Notes: generated by a model not told the origin, from the letters alone. A stretch of DNA of 5,877 nt from Nitrospinae bacterium RIFCSPLOWO2_12_FULL_45_22 (GCA_001803565.1 MHDQ01000280.1:1-5877), one strand, 5' to 3'. Shown: positions 1 through 5,869, numbered from the stretch's first letter. A program made the numbers and translations.

Positions 1-3000
1 AGTATAAGCCTTATCCTGTTGGCCCTTAGCCTGCTATTTTTTATTATGGAGGAATATAATTTACGGACGGCCTTACTAGCGGCCCTAACCCTCTCGGCCT
101 TTCTCAACACTTATCCCTGGATGCTGGGTTATCTCTTAGGTCCTATCGGTATTTATCTGCTCTATCTCTGGCGCTGGCAAAAAAAACCTTTATCGGAATT
201 AATCAATACCGTAGTTAAGACCGCCTTTTTTGCCTTATGCTTCAATCCTCTGGTCATTATCCGACTTGTCCGACAATTATCCTGGCTCTCAAGGTTACCT
301 AAGGCCTATCTTGGTGGTAACATAACAGAATTTATAAGTCTGACAGAGCTTTATGGCTTATCCCACCACCGGTTAGCTGATGAAGGCTGGTATCTTTCTC
401 CGTATTTTCAAATCCTTATCCTGTTTATATTCGCCGGTGCCCTGGCTTTAACCTTCTATGGGTTGATAATAGCATCAGGCAAGCAGCGGGCATTGCTCCT
501 GTCTCTGGCTATTCCTTCCATTCTCAACTTCTTTTATTTGAAATACCTGGCCGATTATCCTTACGGTTTTTTTAAGAACCTCTCTATGTCAATAACAATT
601 ACTATGATGCTATTGCCCATAGGCTTATTCTCCTTGTATGGCCGGATAAAGAGACATCCCTGGCCTGGCTTAATCGGGAACAGGTTTGCCGGGCTTCTTC
701 TGGGTCTACCCCTCGCCTTTGCCGGGGCATATATCCTGATCAATATCTATACCCTCGTCCTTTTGACTAAAGTGACCAGTAAAAGCATGACCCTTAATCT
801 CTCGGCCCTGAAAGATCTAGCTACCAAAGTCAAGTCGCTCCACATCCCCGGCCCTATCTACCTTAAAGATGATAAAGAGACCCGGATGCTCTGGCTTACT
901 TATTTCCTGGAGAGCCAGCCCCTGGCCTTAAATAACCTCTCTCCTTTGATCTATTACGAGATGTATCCCTTTGCCAGGCCAAAGGATTTTTACCAGGATG
1001 GAATAAGTCAAGACTATGTGCTGGTAAAGCGAGAAAGAGATATGCTACCCACCTGGGCAGAAAAAGTCCTCTATGAAAATCGGGAATATCAGTTGTTAAA
1101 GAAAAAGCCAGAAGTACTTTATCACCTGGACCTTAAACCCCGACCCTTATTATTACATAACCGGGATAAGGTAAAGATAACGGTTCAACCGGAGAGGATA
1201 GCGATCAATTCCCGGAGTTATAACCTTCCCGGGGCTCTCTCAGCTCAGGGCCAGGAGTTAGGGCTAAGGTTCTTCGCCCCCCGAGGAGCGGGCTATGTAT
1301 GGGAGCAAGACGGGATAAAAAAGACCATATACCTAGGGCAAGATACCGGTAAAATAAAGAAAGAAATAGGGCCTTGGCCATTCCAGATAGAAATAACCAA
1401 CCTGAGCCCCCGTACCATGATCTTTCCCTGGTTAGAGATCACTGGGAAAAAAGATATATCGGCGGAAACATTTATGCCTCCTAGAGGCACAAAGGAGGAT
1501 AAAAATGTCATTGCGAGGAGCGGGTACCCACCCGAAAGTGTGGGTGGGACGAAGCAATCTCATAAGATTGCCACGCCCGCCTTCGGCGAGCTCGCAATGA
1601 CAAGAGAGGGCTTATTTTCAAAGGATAGTATTCTTAGTTACTTTCCGGAGCCTATGCTGCCTGATACGGATTTTTATATTGTAGCAGGCTGGTATGATCT
1701 GGATCTGACGGATAAGGGTGAGAAAGGGCGCTGGACTGGGGCTAATGCCATATGCCTCTTCCGGAATCCTTATAAGAAAAGCCTCTTAAAGATAAAAGGA
1801 CAGGTCTCCCACTGGGCAATAGAGGGGAAGAAAGTACCACGGGTGCAGATTCTTCTCAATGGGTTCCGGCTAGATAATTTTATCCCCCAGGATCAGGAAT
1901 TTGTGCGGGAATTAATCCTGGATAAAAGCAACCTGGGCAATAGCCAGTGGTGTGAGCTATCTTTCGGAGTGGATAAGACCATTACCCCACACCAATATGA
2001 TCATAGTGGTGACCGGCGGGAACTAGGGATAAAGATTACCCACATTCAACGCACGGACTATTATAACCCCCCGGAGAAGCTCTTCCCTGGCTCAGAATTT
2101 TATCTGGTAAAAGGCTGGCATGAGCTGGAATCAAAAAAAACTAAGGATCAAGCTTACCGTTGGACTAAGGCCAAAGCCCGCACCCTCTTCCGAAACCCCC
2201 ACAAGAAGAGCCTCTTGCGGCTCAGGGGGGAACTGCCCTATCTAGACCTAAACGCTCCCTCCCGGCCTAATATTAAGCTCTTGCTCAACGGTAATCTCCT
2301 GGCTAATTTTGTCGCCCAGGATAAAAATATAAGGAAAAATTTTGTCCTGGAAGGAGACTCATTGGGTAGCGAGGCCTGGTGCGAGCTAGAGCTGGCTATT
2401 GACAAGACTGTTATCCCCAAAATGCAAGAAGGAAAAGAAGACCGACGAGAGCTGGGTATAAAGATCACCCGTTTAGACCTGCATGACTATTTTGCCCCAC
2501 CAGAAAGAGTCCTCCCAGACTCAACGGTTGATCTTTATGCAATTACTGGCTGGCATGAGCTGGAATATGGCAATAAAATAGCCAGGAACCATCCCCGGCG
2601 CTGGACAGAAGCCCAGGCCCTGGCCTTGCTAAAAAACCCTGGCCGGGAAGGAACCCTGGGGATAGCTGGCACCCTCCCACCAATCTCCTTTCCTTCCCCA
2701 CCCATCGTCCAAATATTACTCCGGGGCGAGGAGATAGATAGATTCGTACCAGCAGGTAAAGAATTTTATCGGGAGCTCCCGGTTACTAAAGACCTACTGG
2801 GCCCTTCTCCCTGGCTGGAGCTATCATTCTCCACCAATCAGGTATTTATCCCCGATGCCCATTATAAAACCGGAGATCACCGGGAATTAGGGATTTGTAT
2901 AACCAGGGTAGATTTTAGAGAAGGGACTTTGGGTAGCCAGAGAGCTGAGCCGGTCGTAGATTTTGGCAAGCCAGAAGCCCATAAATATATAGCGAATGGA

Positions 3001-4653
3001 TGGTCCTGGGATGAGACCTGGCCAGATGGTAGGGACTTCAACTGGGCCTGCAATAAGGAATCTATTCTAAAGCTAAACCTACCAAAGGTCTCAGACTATG
3101 TTATGAATTTAAGGATGATCCCTTTCCGGGGGCCCACTAACTCATCGCAGCAGATGAATATCTACCTTAATGGACACCTCCTAACCGGGTTAAGGTTGAT
3201 CAATGATCAGTGGCTGGAATACCAGGTATTTATCCCCTATGATTATCTCTCTACCCTCGAGACCAATACCTTCCGGCTTGGGTATAAATATCTGGGCTCT
3301 GTGCCGGGCGATAGCCGGAGTCTAGCTGCTGCCTTTGATCGAATTAGCTTTACTAAAACCGGTCTGCAACGATTATTACCCGATTCTGCTCTCTATATGG
3401 GTCAGGGTTGGTATGAGTTAGAAGAAGACCCAGAGACAGGTAGGTACTGGCGGAAAGGCAATAATGGTGCTGAATTCTGGCTAAAAAAAACCCGGGAAAA
3501 TACCTATCTTAGTCTTAAAGGAGAATTAATATCCTATCCTGAGGGGGGGTCGTCCCAGGTCCAGTTGTGGACAGGGGAAAAAGAGCTGGGCCGGATAAAA
3601 ACTGTAGGCAGAGCCTTTGCTGGCGAGATAAGGATAACACCAGAACTCTTTTCTGATTCAACCTGGCTCAAGCTTAATATCACCACTACCCGGAAGGAGA
3701 AAAGGGTAAGCTTTAAGGTACAGGAATTGCGCCTGCAAGAGAGAGTCCTGCCTGACTCACCGGCTCGGGTGATAAGGGGCTGGAGTGATCTAGAGATAGT
3801 TAGTGAGCAAGAGGAGTATTGGCGTTGGACAGAAGATGCAGCAGAGGCAGACCTACCCAGTTCGAAGGAAGGGGGATATTGGCAACTCCTGGGAGAAACC
3901 CTGCCCTTAAAGGCTTATCCGACACCACCTCAGATCAAGCTAGAACTTAATGGTAAAGAGATGGACTCTTTTGTCCCTCTCAATCCCCAATTCCTATGGC
4001 AGTATAGCGCCCCAAAAGAACCGGTAAAATTAAGACTAAGCATAGACCAGACAGTTATACCGAATAGTTTCTACCATAACGGTGACCAGCGCCGGGTCGG
4101 TTTGAAGATAAAGGGCCTGCGTCATCTTAACGGGCAAGAGCAACTGCCCGGGTTATTAATCAATTTGGGAGAGAAGAGGGCAAGAGATTATCTCCGCGCT
4201 GGCTGGTCCAGTGATGAGCGGGGAGATAATATGACCAGTTTTGTCTGGGCCACGGCCAAAGAGGCCTTGCTCCAATTCTCCTTACCCCGGAAAGCCGATT
4301 ATTTCCTGAACCTGAGGCTGATGCCTTTTACCTTCCCAGGGGCATCTCAACAGACCACCAAAGTTTATCTTAATGACAAATTGCTAGCCGAGATACCCTT
4401 GATTAAACCGGAATGGCAAACATACCAGCTATTTATCTGGACTAAGTATCTGGCCCGTAAAGGCCCTAACACCCTCCGCCTGGTCCATAGCTATACCCAA
4501 ATACCCAGGCAGGTACTGGCCAGCCAGGACCAGCGAGACCTGGCAGTAGCTTATGACTATATCTCCTTTATTCCAGCACCAGCCACCACCAAACCCCCTC
4601 TGCTCCTACGCCTAAAGCGCAAACTCCACTACCTCTGGACTCGCTCCCTATAA
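1..4653 (+). CDS. Giant polytopic membrane protein with seven C-terminal beta-domain repeats (5'-partial; GT-C/PMT-like glycosyltransferase candidate)
   Basis: The frame is open to the left edge, so the true start lies upstream; the TTG at 19 is only the first possible start inside the window. Residues are counted from that codon (1544 to the TAA at 4651). Hydrophobic segments lie near residues 1-10, 16-30, 34-52, 62-83, 129-152, 158-176, 187-208 and 222-250. A soluble segment follows (about 255-490), including a beta-rich part from about 375. Seven tandem domains then fill about 547-1520, and a basic tail (RLKRKLHYLW) ends the protein. Helices followed by extracytoplasmic domains, with a tyrosine-rich KYLADYPYGFFK stretch before a helix, resemble large GT-C/PMT-like membrane glycosyltransferases as I remember them. 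The catalytic acidic loop of that fold would be in the missing N-terminus, so activity cannot be confirmed. The repeats look like carbohydrate-binding-type beta-sandwiches facing the periplasm or cell surface. Residues 497-528 come from an inserted palindromic element. The reading frame is certain; the function is an inference. Confidence 0.9.
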   Translation, partial: SISLILLALSLLFFIMEEYNLRTALLAALTLSAFLNTYPWMLGYLLGPIGIYLLYLWRWQKKPLSELINTVVKTAFFALCFNPLVIIRLVRQLSWLSRLPKAYLGGNITEFISLTELYGLSHHRLADEGWYLSPYFQILILFIFAGALALTFYGLIIASGKQRALLLSLAIPSILNFFYLKYLADYPYGFFKNLSMSITITMMLLPIGLFSLYGRIKRHPWPGLIGNRFAGLLLGLPLAFAGAYILINIYTLVLLTKVTSKSMTLNLSALKDLATKVKSLHIPGPIYLKDDKETRMLWLTYFLESQPLALNNLSPLIYYEMYPFARPKDFYQDGISQDYVLVKRERDMLPTWAEKVLYENREYQLLKKKPEVLYHLDLKPRPLLLHNRDKVKITVQPERIAINSRSYNLPGALSAQGQELGLRFFAPRGAGYVWEQDGIKKTIYLGQDTGKIKKEIGPWPFQIEITNLSPRTMIFPWLEITGKKDISAETFMPPRGTKEDKNVIARSGYPPESVGGTKQSHKIATPAFGELAMTREGLFSKDSILSYFPEPMLPDTDFYIVAGWYDLDLTDKGEKGRWTGANAICLFRNPYKKSLLKIKGQVSHWAIEGKKVPRVQILLNGFRLDNFIPQDQEFVRELILDKSNLGNSQWCELSFGVDKTITPHQYDHSGDRRELGIKITHIQRTDYYNPPEKLFPGSEFYLVKGWHELESKKTKDQAYRWTKAKARTLFRNPHKKSLLRLRGELPYLDLNAPSRPNIKLLLNGNLLANFVAQDKNIRKNFVLEGDSLGSEAWCELELAIDKTVIPKMQEGKEDRRELGIKITRLDLHDYFAPPERVLPDSTVDLYAITGWHELEYGNKIARNHPRRWTEAQALALLKNPGREGTLGIAGTLPPISFPSPPIVQILLRGEEIDRFVPAGKEFYRELPVTKDLLGPSPWLELSFSTNQVFIPDAHYKTGDHRELGICITRVDFREGTLGSQRAEPVVDFGKPEAHKYIANGWSWDETWPDGRDFNWACNKESILKLNLPKVSDYVMNLRMIPFRGPTNSSQQMNIYLNGHLLTGLRLINDQWLEYQVFIPYDYLSTLETNTFRLGYKYLGSVPGDSRSLAAAFDRISFTKTGLQRLLPDSALYMGQGWYELEEDPETGRYWRKGNNGAEFWLKKTRENTYLSLKGELISYPEGGSSQVQLWTGEKELGRIKTVGRAFAGEIRITPELFSDSTWLKLNITTTRKEKRVSFKVQELRLQERVLPDSPARVIRGWSDLEIVSEQEEYWRWTEDAAEADLPSSKEGGYWQLLGETLPLKAYPTPPQIKLELNGKEMDSFVPLNPQFLWQYSAPKEPVKLRLSIDQTVIPNSFYHNGDQRRVGLKIKGLRHLNGQEQLPGLLINLGEKRARDYLRAGWSSDERGDNMTSFVWATAKEALLQFSLPRKADYFLNLRLMPFTFPGASQQTTKVYLNDKLLAEIPLIKPEWQTYQLFIWTKYLARKGPNTLRLVHSYTQIPRQVLASQDQRDLAVAYDYISFIPAPATTKPPLLLRLKRKLHYLWTRSL
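1506..1602. mobile_element. 97-bp palindromic (MITE/REP-like) element inserted in frame in the large gene
   Basis: The ends are a perfect 12-bp inverted repeat: TGTCATTGCGAG at 1506-1517 and CTCGCAATGACA at 1591-1602. Inside are further pairings: GCGGG (1520-1524) with CCCGC (1576-1580), CCCACCC (1527-1533) with GGGTGGG (1542-1548), and GCAATCT (1554-1560) with AGATTGC (1565-1571) across a CATA loop. A small CGCC/GGCG hairpin at 1578-1588 competes with one of these. There is no room for a transposase, so any movement would need one supplied in trans. Elements beginning TGTCATTGCGAGGAGC and containing GACGAAGCAATCT are, from memory, dispersed in many copies in diverse bacterial genomes. No clear target-site duplication is visible: the flanks are AA on the left and AG on the right. 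The encoded residues (497-528 of the large protein) fall in the linker before domain A1. Confidence 0.85.
1657..4578 (+). repeat. Seven tandem protein-domain repeats, order A-A-A-B-A-A-B
   Basis: The boundaries I read are A1 1657-2079, A2 2080-2511, A3 2512-2952, B1 2953-3375, A4 3376-3747, A5 3748-4152 and B2 4153-4578, or 124-147 codons each. Type A opens with LPDS/LPDT-like residues, then GW(Y/H)(D/E)L(E/D) and RWT. A central strand reads (V/I)(Q/K)(I/L)LLNG or similar, and most copies end in GD(R/H)RELGI. Type B opens with GWS(W/S)DE, then a W-A core, LNLR(M/L)(I/M)PF, QQ, YLN and a final A(F/Y)D(R/Y)ISF. Both types share the opening GW and the aromatic W(T/A) core, so they are probably distant relatives. 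A1 and A2 are closest to each other. A4 lacks the terminal GDRRELGI block and is the shortest. Modules of this kind occur, from memory, at the C-termini of large membrane glycosyltransferase-like proteins. Sugar binding is inferred, not shown. Confidence 0.8.
2113..2566 (+). repeat. 19-bp exact direct repeat in domains A2 and A3
   Basis: GGCTGGCATGAGCTGGAAT occurs at 2113-2131 and again at 2548-2566, 435 bp (145 codons) apart. Both copies encode GWHELE at the same place in adjacent A domains. The span given runs from the first copy to the second. The spacing is a whole number of codons, so recombination between copies would add or remove exactly one domain without shifting the frame. Confidence 0.85.
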
Positions 4654-4673
4654 AAGGGTTTTTGGTCCACTTT

Positions 4674-4715
4674 TCACTTACAGGTGTAGCTATTCTTTGT
4701 CGTCAAAGAAAGTGA
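4674..4715. terminator. Hairpin after the large gene (possible weak terminator, no T-tract)
   Basis: TTCTTTG (4693-4699) pairs with CAAAGAA (4704-4710) around a TCGT loop. An outer pairing, TCACTT (4674-4679) with AAGTGA (4710-4715), leaves an internal loop on the left and shares base 4710 with the inner stem. The hairpin sits 20-60 bases after the stop codon of the large gene, a typical terminator position. No run of T follows on either strand, and the stem is AT-rich, so intrinsic termination is doubtful. It may instead be an RNA 3'-end stabiliser or chance. Confidence 0.3.
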
Positions 4716-4744
4716 GTTGACAAGCCGGATCATTATGATTTAAT

Positions 4745-5044
4745 CTAATTTTGTCGTTTTCCCATTGCTGGTTCCAGATTCTTTAGCTTGATCCCACTAG
4801 CTCCTTTTTCATGCAGTGTATACTTGTTCATTCCCCTGATAAATAGAACCAGTGTTTCATTCGACGGTAAATAAGGTTCCCTAAGCAATGAATGGTCAGC
4901 TATCTCAAAGATGTATGCTATGGCTGCCGGGCAAGTACCTACCATTATCTGGGAGACATAAAGGCTTCTGACCCAAGTAGCATTTTTAAAGAATAGATAT
5001 ACAGGGATTTTGTTTATGGCCTTTTTAGCCCTGTAAATAGACAT
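4745..5044 (-). CDS. Hypothetical 99-residue protein, possibly a gene remnant
   Basis: A minus-strand ATG at 5044 opens 99 codons ending in TAG at 4745-4747. An AGGA lies about 9 bases upstream, but it belongs to the word ACAGGATA, which recurs in the adjacent repeat, so the ribosome site may be accidental. An in-frame stop lies just upstream of the ATG. The product has no signal peptide or clear membrane helix. The pattern YIFEIADHSLL, then ETLVLFIRG, then KYTLHEKGASGIKLKN loosely recalls small secreted beta-barrel proteins of the form TFEV-LKG / GE-YLLFL / YTL-GG-QG-F. If so, the signal peptide and several turns are lost and this is a decayed fragment. That resemblance is from memory and weak. 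The opposite strand has no competing gene, which slightly favours a real or formerly real gene. Confidence 0.33.
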   Translation of the reverse strand: MSIYRAKKAINKIPVYLFFKNATWVRSLYVSQIMVGTCPAAIAYIFEIADHSLLREPYLPSNETLVLFIRGMNKYTLHEKGASGIKLKNLEPAMGKRQN

Positions 5045-5071
5045 TGAATTTTATCCTGTAATAGAAATTTA

Positions 5072-5131
5072 AACAGGGATAGATAGGATGAACAGGATGT
5101 CCTATTTGCTTCTATCCTGTTTATCCCTGTT
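5072..5131. repeat. Imperfect inverted repeat made of 9-nt units (CAGGAT family)
   Basis: AACAGGGATA (5072-5081) pairs with TATCCCTGTT (5122-5131), and AACAGGAT (5091-5098) pairs with ATCCTGTT (5114-5121). The left arm reads as three 9-nt units: ACAGGGATA / GATAGGATG / AACAGGATG. The right arm, read on the other strand, holds two: ACAGGGATA / AACAGGATA. The unpaired 9-nt bulge (5082-5090) is therefore exactly one unit. A stray inverted copy, TATCCTGT, lies at 5052-5059. Repeats of this word type are, from memory, scattered in the intergenic regions of many bacterial genomes. The function is unknown. Confidence 0.75.
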
Positions 5132-5170
5132 AGAAAACCCCTTTCATGGTTACGAAAAGTTTTAGGTAAT

Positions 5171-5230
5171 AACTAAAGAGCAAAGACCCCGGGGTCCTTA
5201 TCTTAGCTCTTGGTTCTTAGTTCTTTGTTC
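5171..5230. repeat. GC-rich palindrome flanked by degenerate heptamer repeats
   Basis: The core GACCCCGGGGTC (5185-5196) is a perfect 12-bp palindrome. To its right lie four head-to-tail 7-nt units at 5203-5230: TTAGCTC / TTGGTTC / TTAGTTC / TTTGTTC. The left arm carries the same word type inverted. AACTAA (5171-5176) pairs with TTAGTT (5217-5222), and AAGAGC (5176-5181) pairs with GCTCTT (5206-5211). The whole could fold as a nested hairpin. It lies about 100 bp before the CMD start codon, so it could be a dispersed repeat, an operator or a transcription-stop structure. The sequence alone does not decide between these. Confidence 0.6.
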
Positions 5231-5316
5231 TATATTTGTCTCTAATTTTTGCTCAAACAAAATCCCTATTATATGTGTGTATCAAGGGAGGAGCCGTATC
5301 TTTACTAATTCAAAAA

Positions 5317-5328
5317 GGGGGGTGGGAG
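5317..5328 (+). promoter_or_regulatory. G-rich ribosome binding site of the CMD gene
   Basis: GGGGGGTGGGAG ends two bases before the ATG at 5331. The part GGGGGTG matches the anti-Shine-Dalgarno complement GGAGGTG with one mismatch and ends 6 bases before the ATG, a normal spacing. This supports 5331 over the in-frame GTG at 5277 as the start. Confidence 0.65.
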
Positions 5329-5330
5329 AA

Positions 5331-5720
5331 ATGAGCACAGAAGACGCCTATCAGAAAGGCCTGGAGGTTATGGAGCACCTTATGGGTGCTGCCGGTCGGG
5401 ATGGGGTAGTGAAATGGTTCGATGAGTTCGACCCTGAATTGGCCCAGATGGTGGTGGGACATATCTTCGGCACAGTCTGGACCCGACCGGGGATGGACAT
5501 GCGCAGCCGTTCCCTGATTACCATGGCTACCCTGGCTGCCCTCAACCGCGGCCCGCAATTACGTGTCCATATCCAAGGTGCCCTCAACCTGGGCATATCA
5601 GAAAAGGAGATTGTAGAATTGTTGGTCCACATCGGCTTTTATGCGGGGTTACCAGTGATGGCCGAGGGTCTTAAAGCCGCCCGGGAGATTTTCGATGAGC
5701 GGCGGCAAGGGACAAAGTAA
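5331..5720 (+). CDS. Carboxymuconolactone decarboxylase (CMD) family protein, PcaC-like
   Basis: This gene is complete, at 129 residues, the usual size for a single-domain CMD protein (PF02627, small all-helical, cytoplasmic, usually oligomeric). The CMD core is clear: GMDMRSRSLITMATLAAL (residues 54-71), PQLRVHIQGALNLGIS (75-90) and EIVELLVHIGFYAGLPV (93-109). The RVH histidine (80) and the ELLxHxGFYAG block match the 4-carboxymuconolactone decarboxylase branch. The protein contains no cysteine, which excludes the AhpD-type peroxidase branch with its CxxC motif. I chose the ATG at 5331 because G-rich Shine-Dalgarno-like sequence (5317-5328) precedes it and the family normally starts about here. 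An in-frame GTG at 5277 would add 18 unlikely residues. No other protocatechuate-pathway gene is visible, so the real substrate is unknown; many such proteins are not true PcaC. The dehydrogenase fragment follows 50 bp downstream on the same strand. Confidence 0.93.
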   Translation: MSTEDAYQKGLEVMEHLMGAAGRDGVVKWFDEFDPELAQMVVGHIFGTVWTRPGMDMRSRSLITMATLAALNRGPQLRVHIQGALNLGISEKEIVELLVHIGFYAGLPVMAEGLKAAREIFDERRQGTK

Positions 5721-5770
5721 GGATGGCATTAGGTATGTTATTTCAATGAAACTGCCTTGGGAGATGCGAG

Positions 5771-5866
5771 ATGAATTGCTTTCGTGACAAGTACGGACCT
5801 TTGGCTTTGATCACAGAGGCATCATCGTATATAGGCACTGAAGGCCGCATAAAGCGGGAAAAATAA
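5771..5866 (+). pseudogene. N-terminal fragment of a short-chain dehydrogenase/reductase (SDR)
   Basis: The frame from ATG 5771 to TAA 5864-5866 encodes 31 residues. A GGGAG Shine-Dalgarno sequence (5759-5763) lies 7 bases upstream of the ATG. Residues 8-23, KYGPLALITEASSYIG, align by eye with the start of classical SDR enzymes, which commonly read KYGPWALVTGASSGIG. This is the first beta strand and the glycine-rich NAD(P)-binding turn TGxxxGIG. Two of the three glycines of that turn are changed here (G to E and G to Y), which should abolish cofactor binding. After GTE the similarity stops and the frame ends within seven residues. Neither other plus-strand frame continues past about 5842, so a single frameshift does not rescue it. 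An SDR is normally about 250 residues, so this is a decayed or internally deleted relic, or a short leader-like reading frame. SDR and CMD genes are plausible operon partners. Confidence 0.6.
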
Positions 5867-5869
5867 TTT

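Larger units (their letters stand above)
4654..5276. other. Repeat-rich intergenic region
   Basis: This 623-bp stretch separates the large membrane-protein gene from the CMD gene. It is visibly more AT-rich than its flanks and has no convincing plus-strand gene. It contains a hairpin soon after the large gene, a weak minus-strand reading frame (4745-5044), and two different palindromic repeat structures (5072-5131 and 5171-5230) lying within about 160 bp. I saw no tRNA, rRNA or riboswitch-like pattern. The promoter of the CMD gene, if it has its own, should lie in the last 100 bp or so, but no well-spaced -35/-10 pair is obvious. Confidence 0.7.

Noticed and set aside
19-21. TTG at 19 as the true start of the large protein
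   Set aside because: The frame stays open to base 1 with hydrophobic codons and no ribosome site, so the gene begins outside the window.
561-743. Minus-strand 60-codon frame inside the membrane region of the large gene
   Set aside because: It lies opposite a strongly supported coding frame and its composition is the mirror of hydrophobic codons; there is no independent evidence.
1293-1511. Minus-strand 72-codon frame
   Set aside because: It is a shadow of the large gene, and no family resemblance was seen.
1506-1602. CRISPR repeat or rho-independent terminator reading of the palindrome in the large gene
   Set aside because: There is one copy, no spacers and no T-run, and the surrounding frame is open; a dispersed palindromic element fits better.
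2238-2468. Minus-strand 76-codon frame
   Set aside because: It is a shadow of domain A2: serine/leucine-rich, as expected from the complement of the coding strand.
5267-5272. TATTAT as a -10 box for the CMD gene
   Set aside because: No -35-like hexamer lies at 16-18 bases; the nearest TTG words give spacers of 12 or 25 bases.
5277-5330. GTG at 5277 as start of the CMD protein
   Set aside because: The 18 extra residues do not resemble the family N-terminus, and the ATG at 5331 has a well-placed ribosome site and fits the usual length.
5310-5632. Two minus-strand frames opposite the CMD gene
   Set aside because: Both overlap a well-recognised CMD family gene on the other strand and show no protein-like pattern.
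5807-5833. TTGATC and TATATA as a promoter for the gene past the right edge
   Set aside because: The spacer is only 15 bases, the -35 is poor, and the bases are explained by the SDR-like codons.
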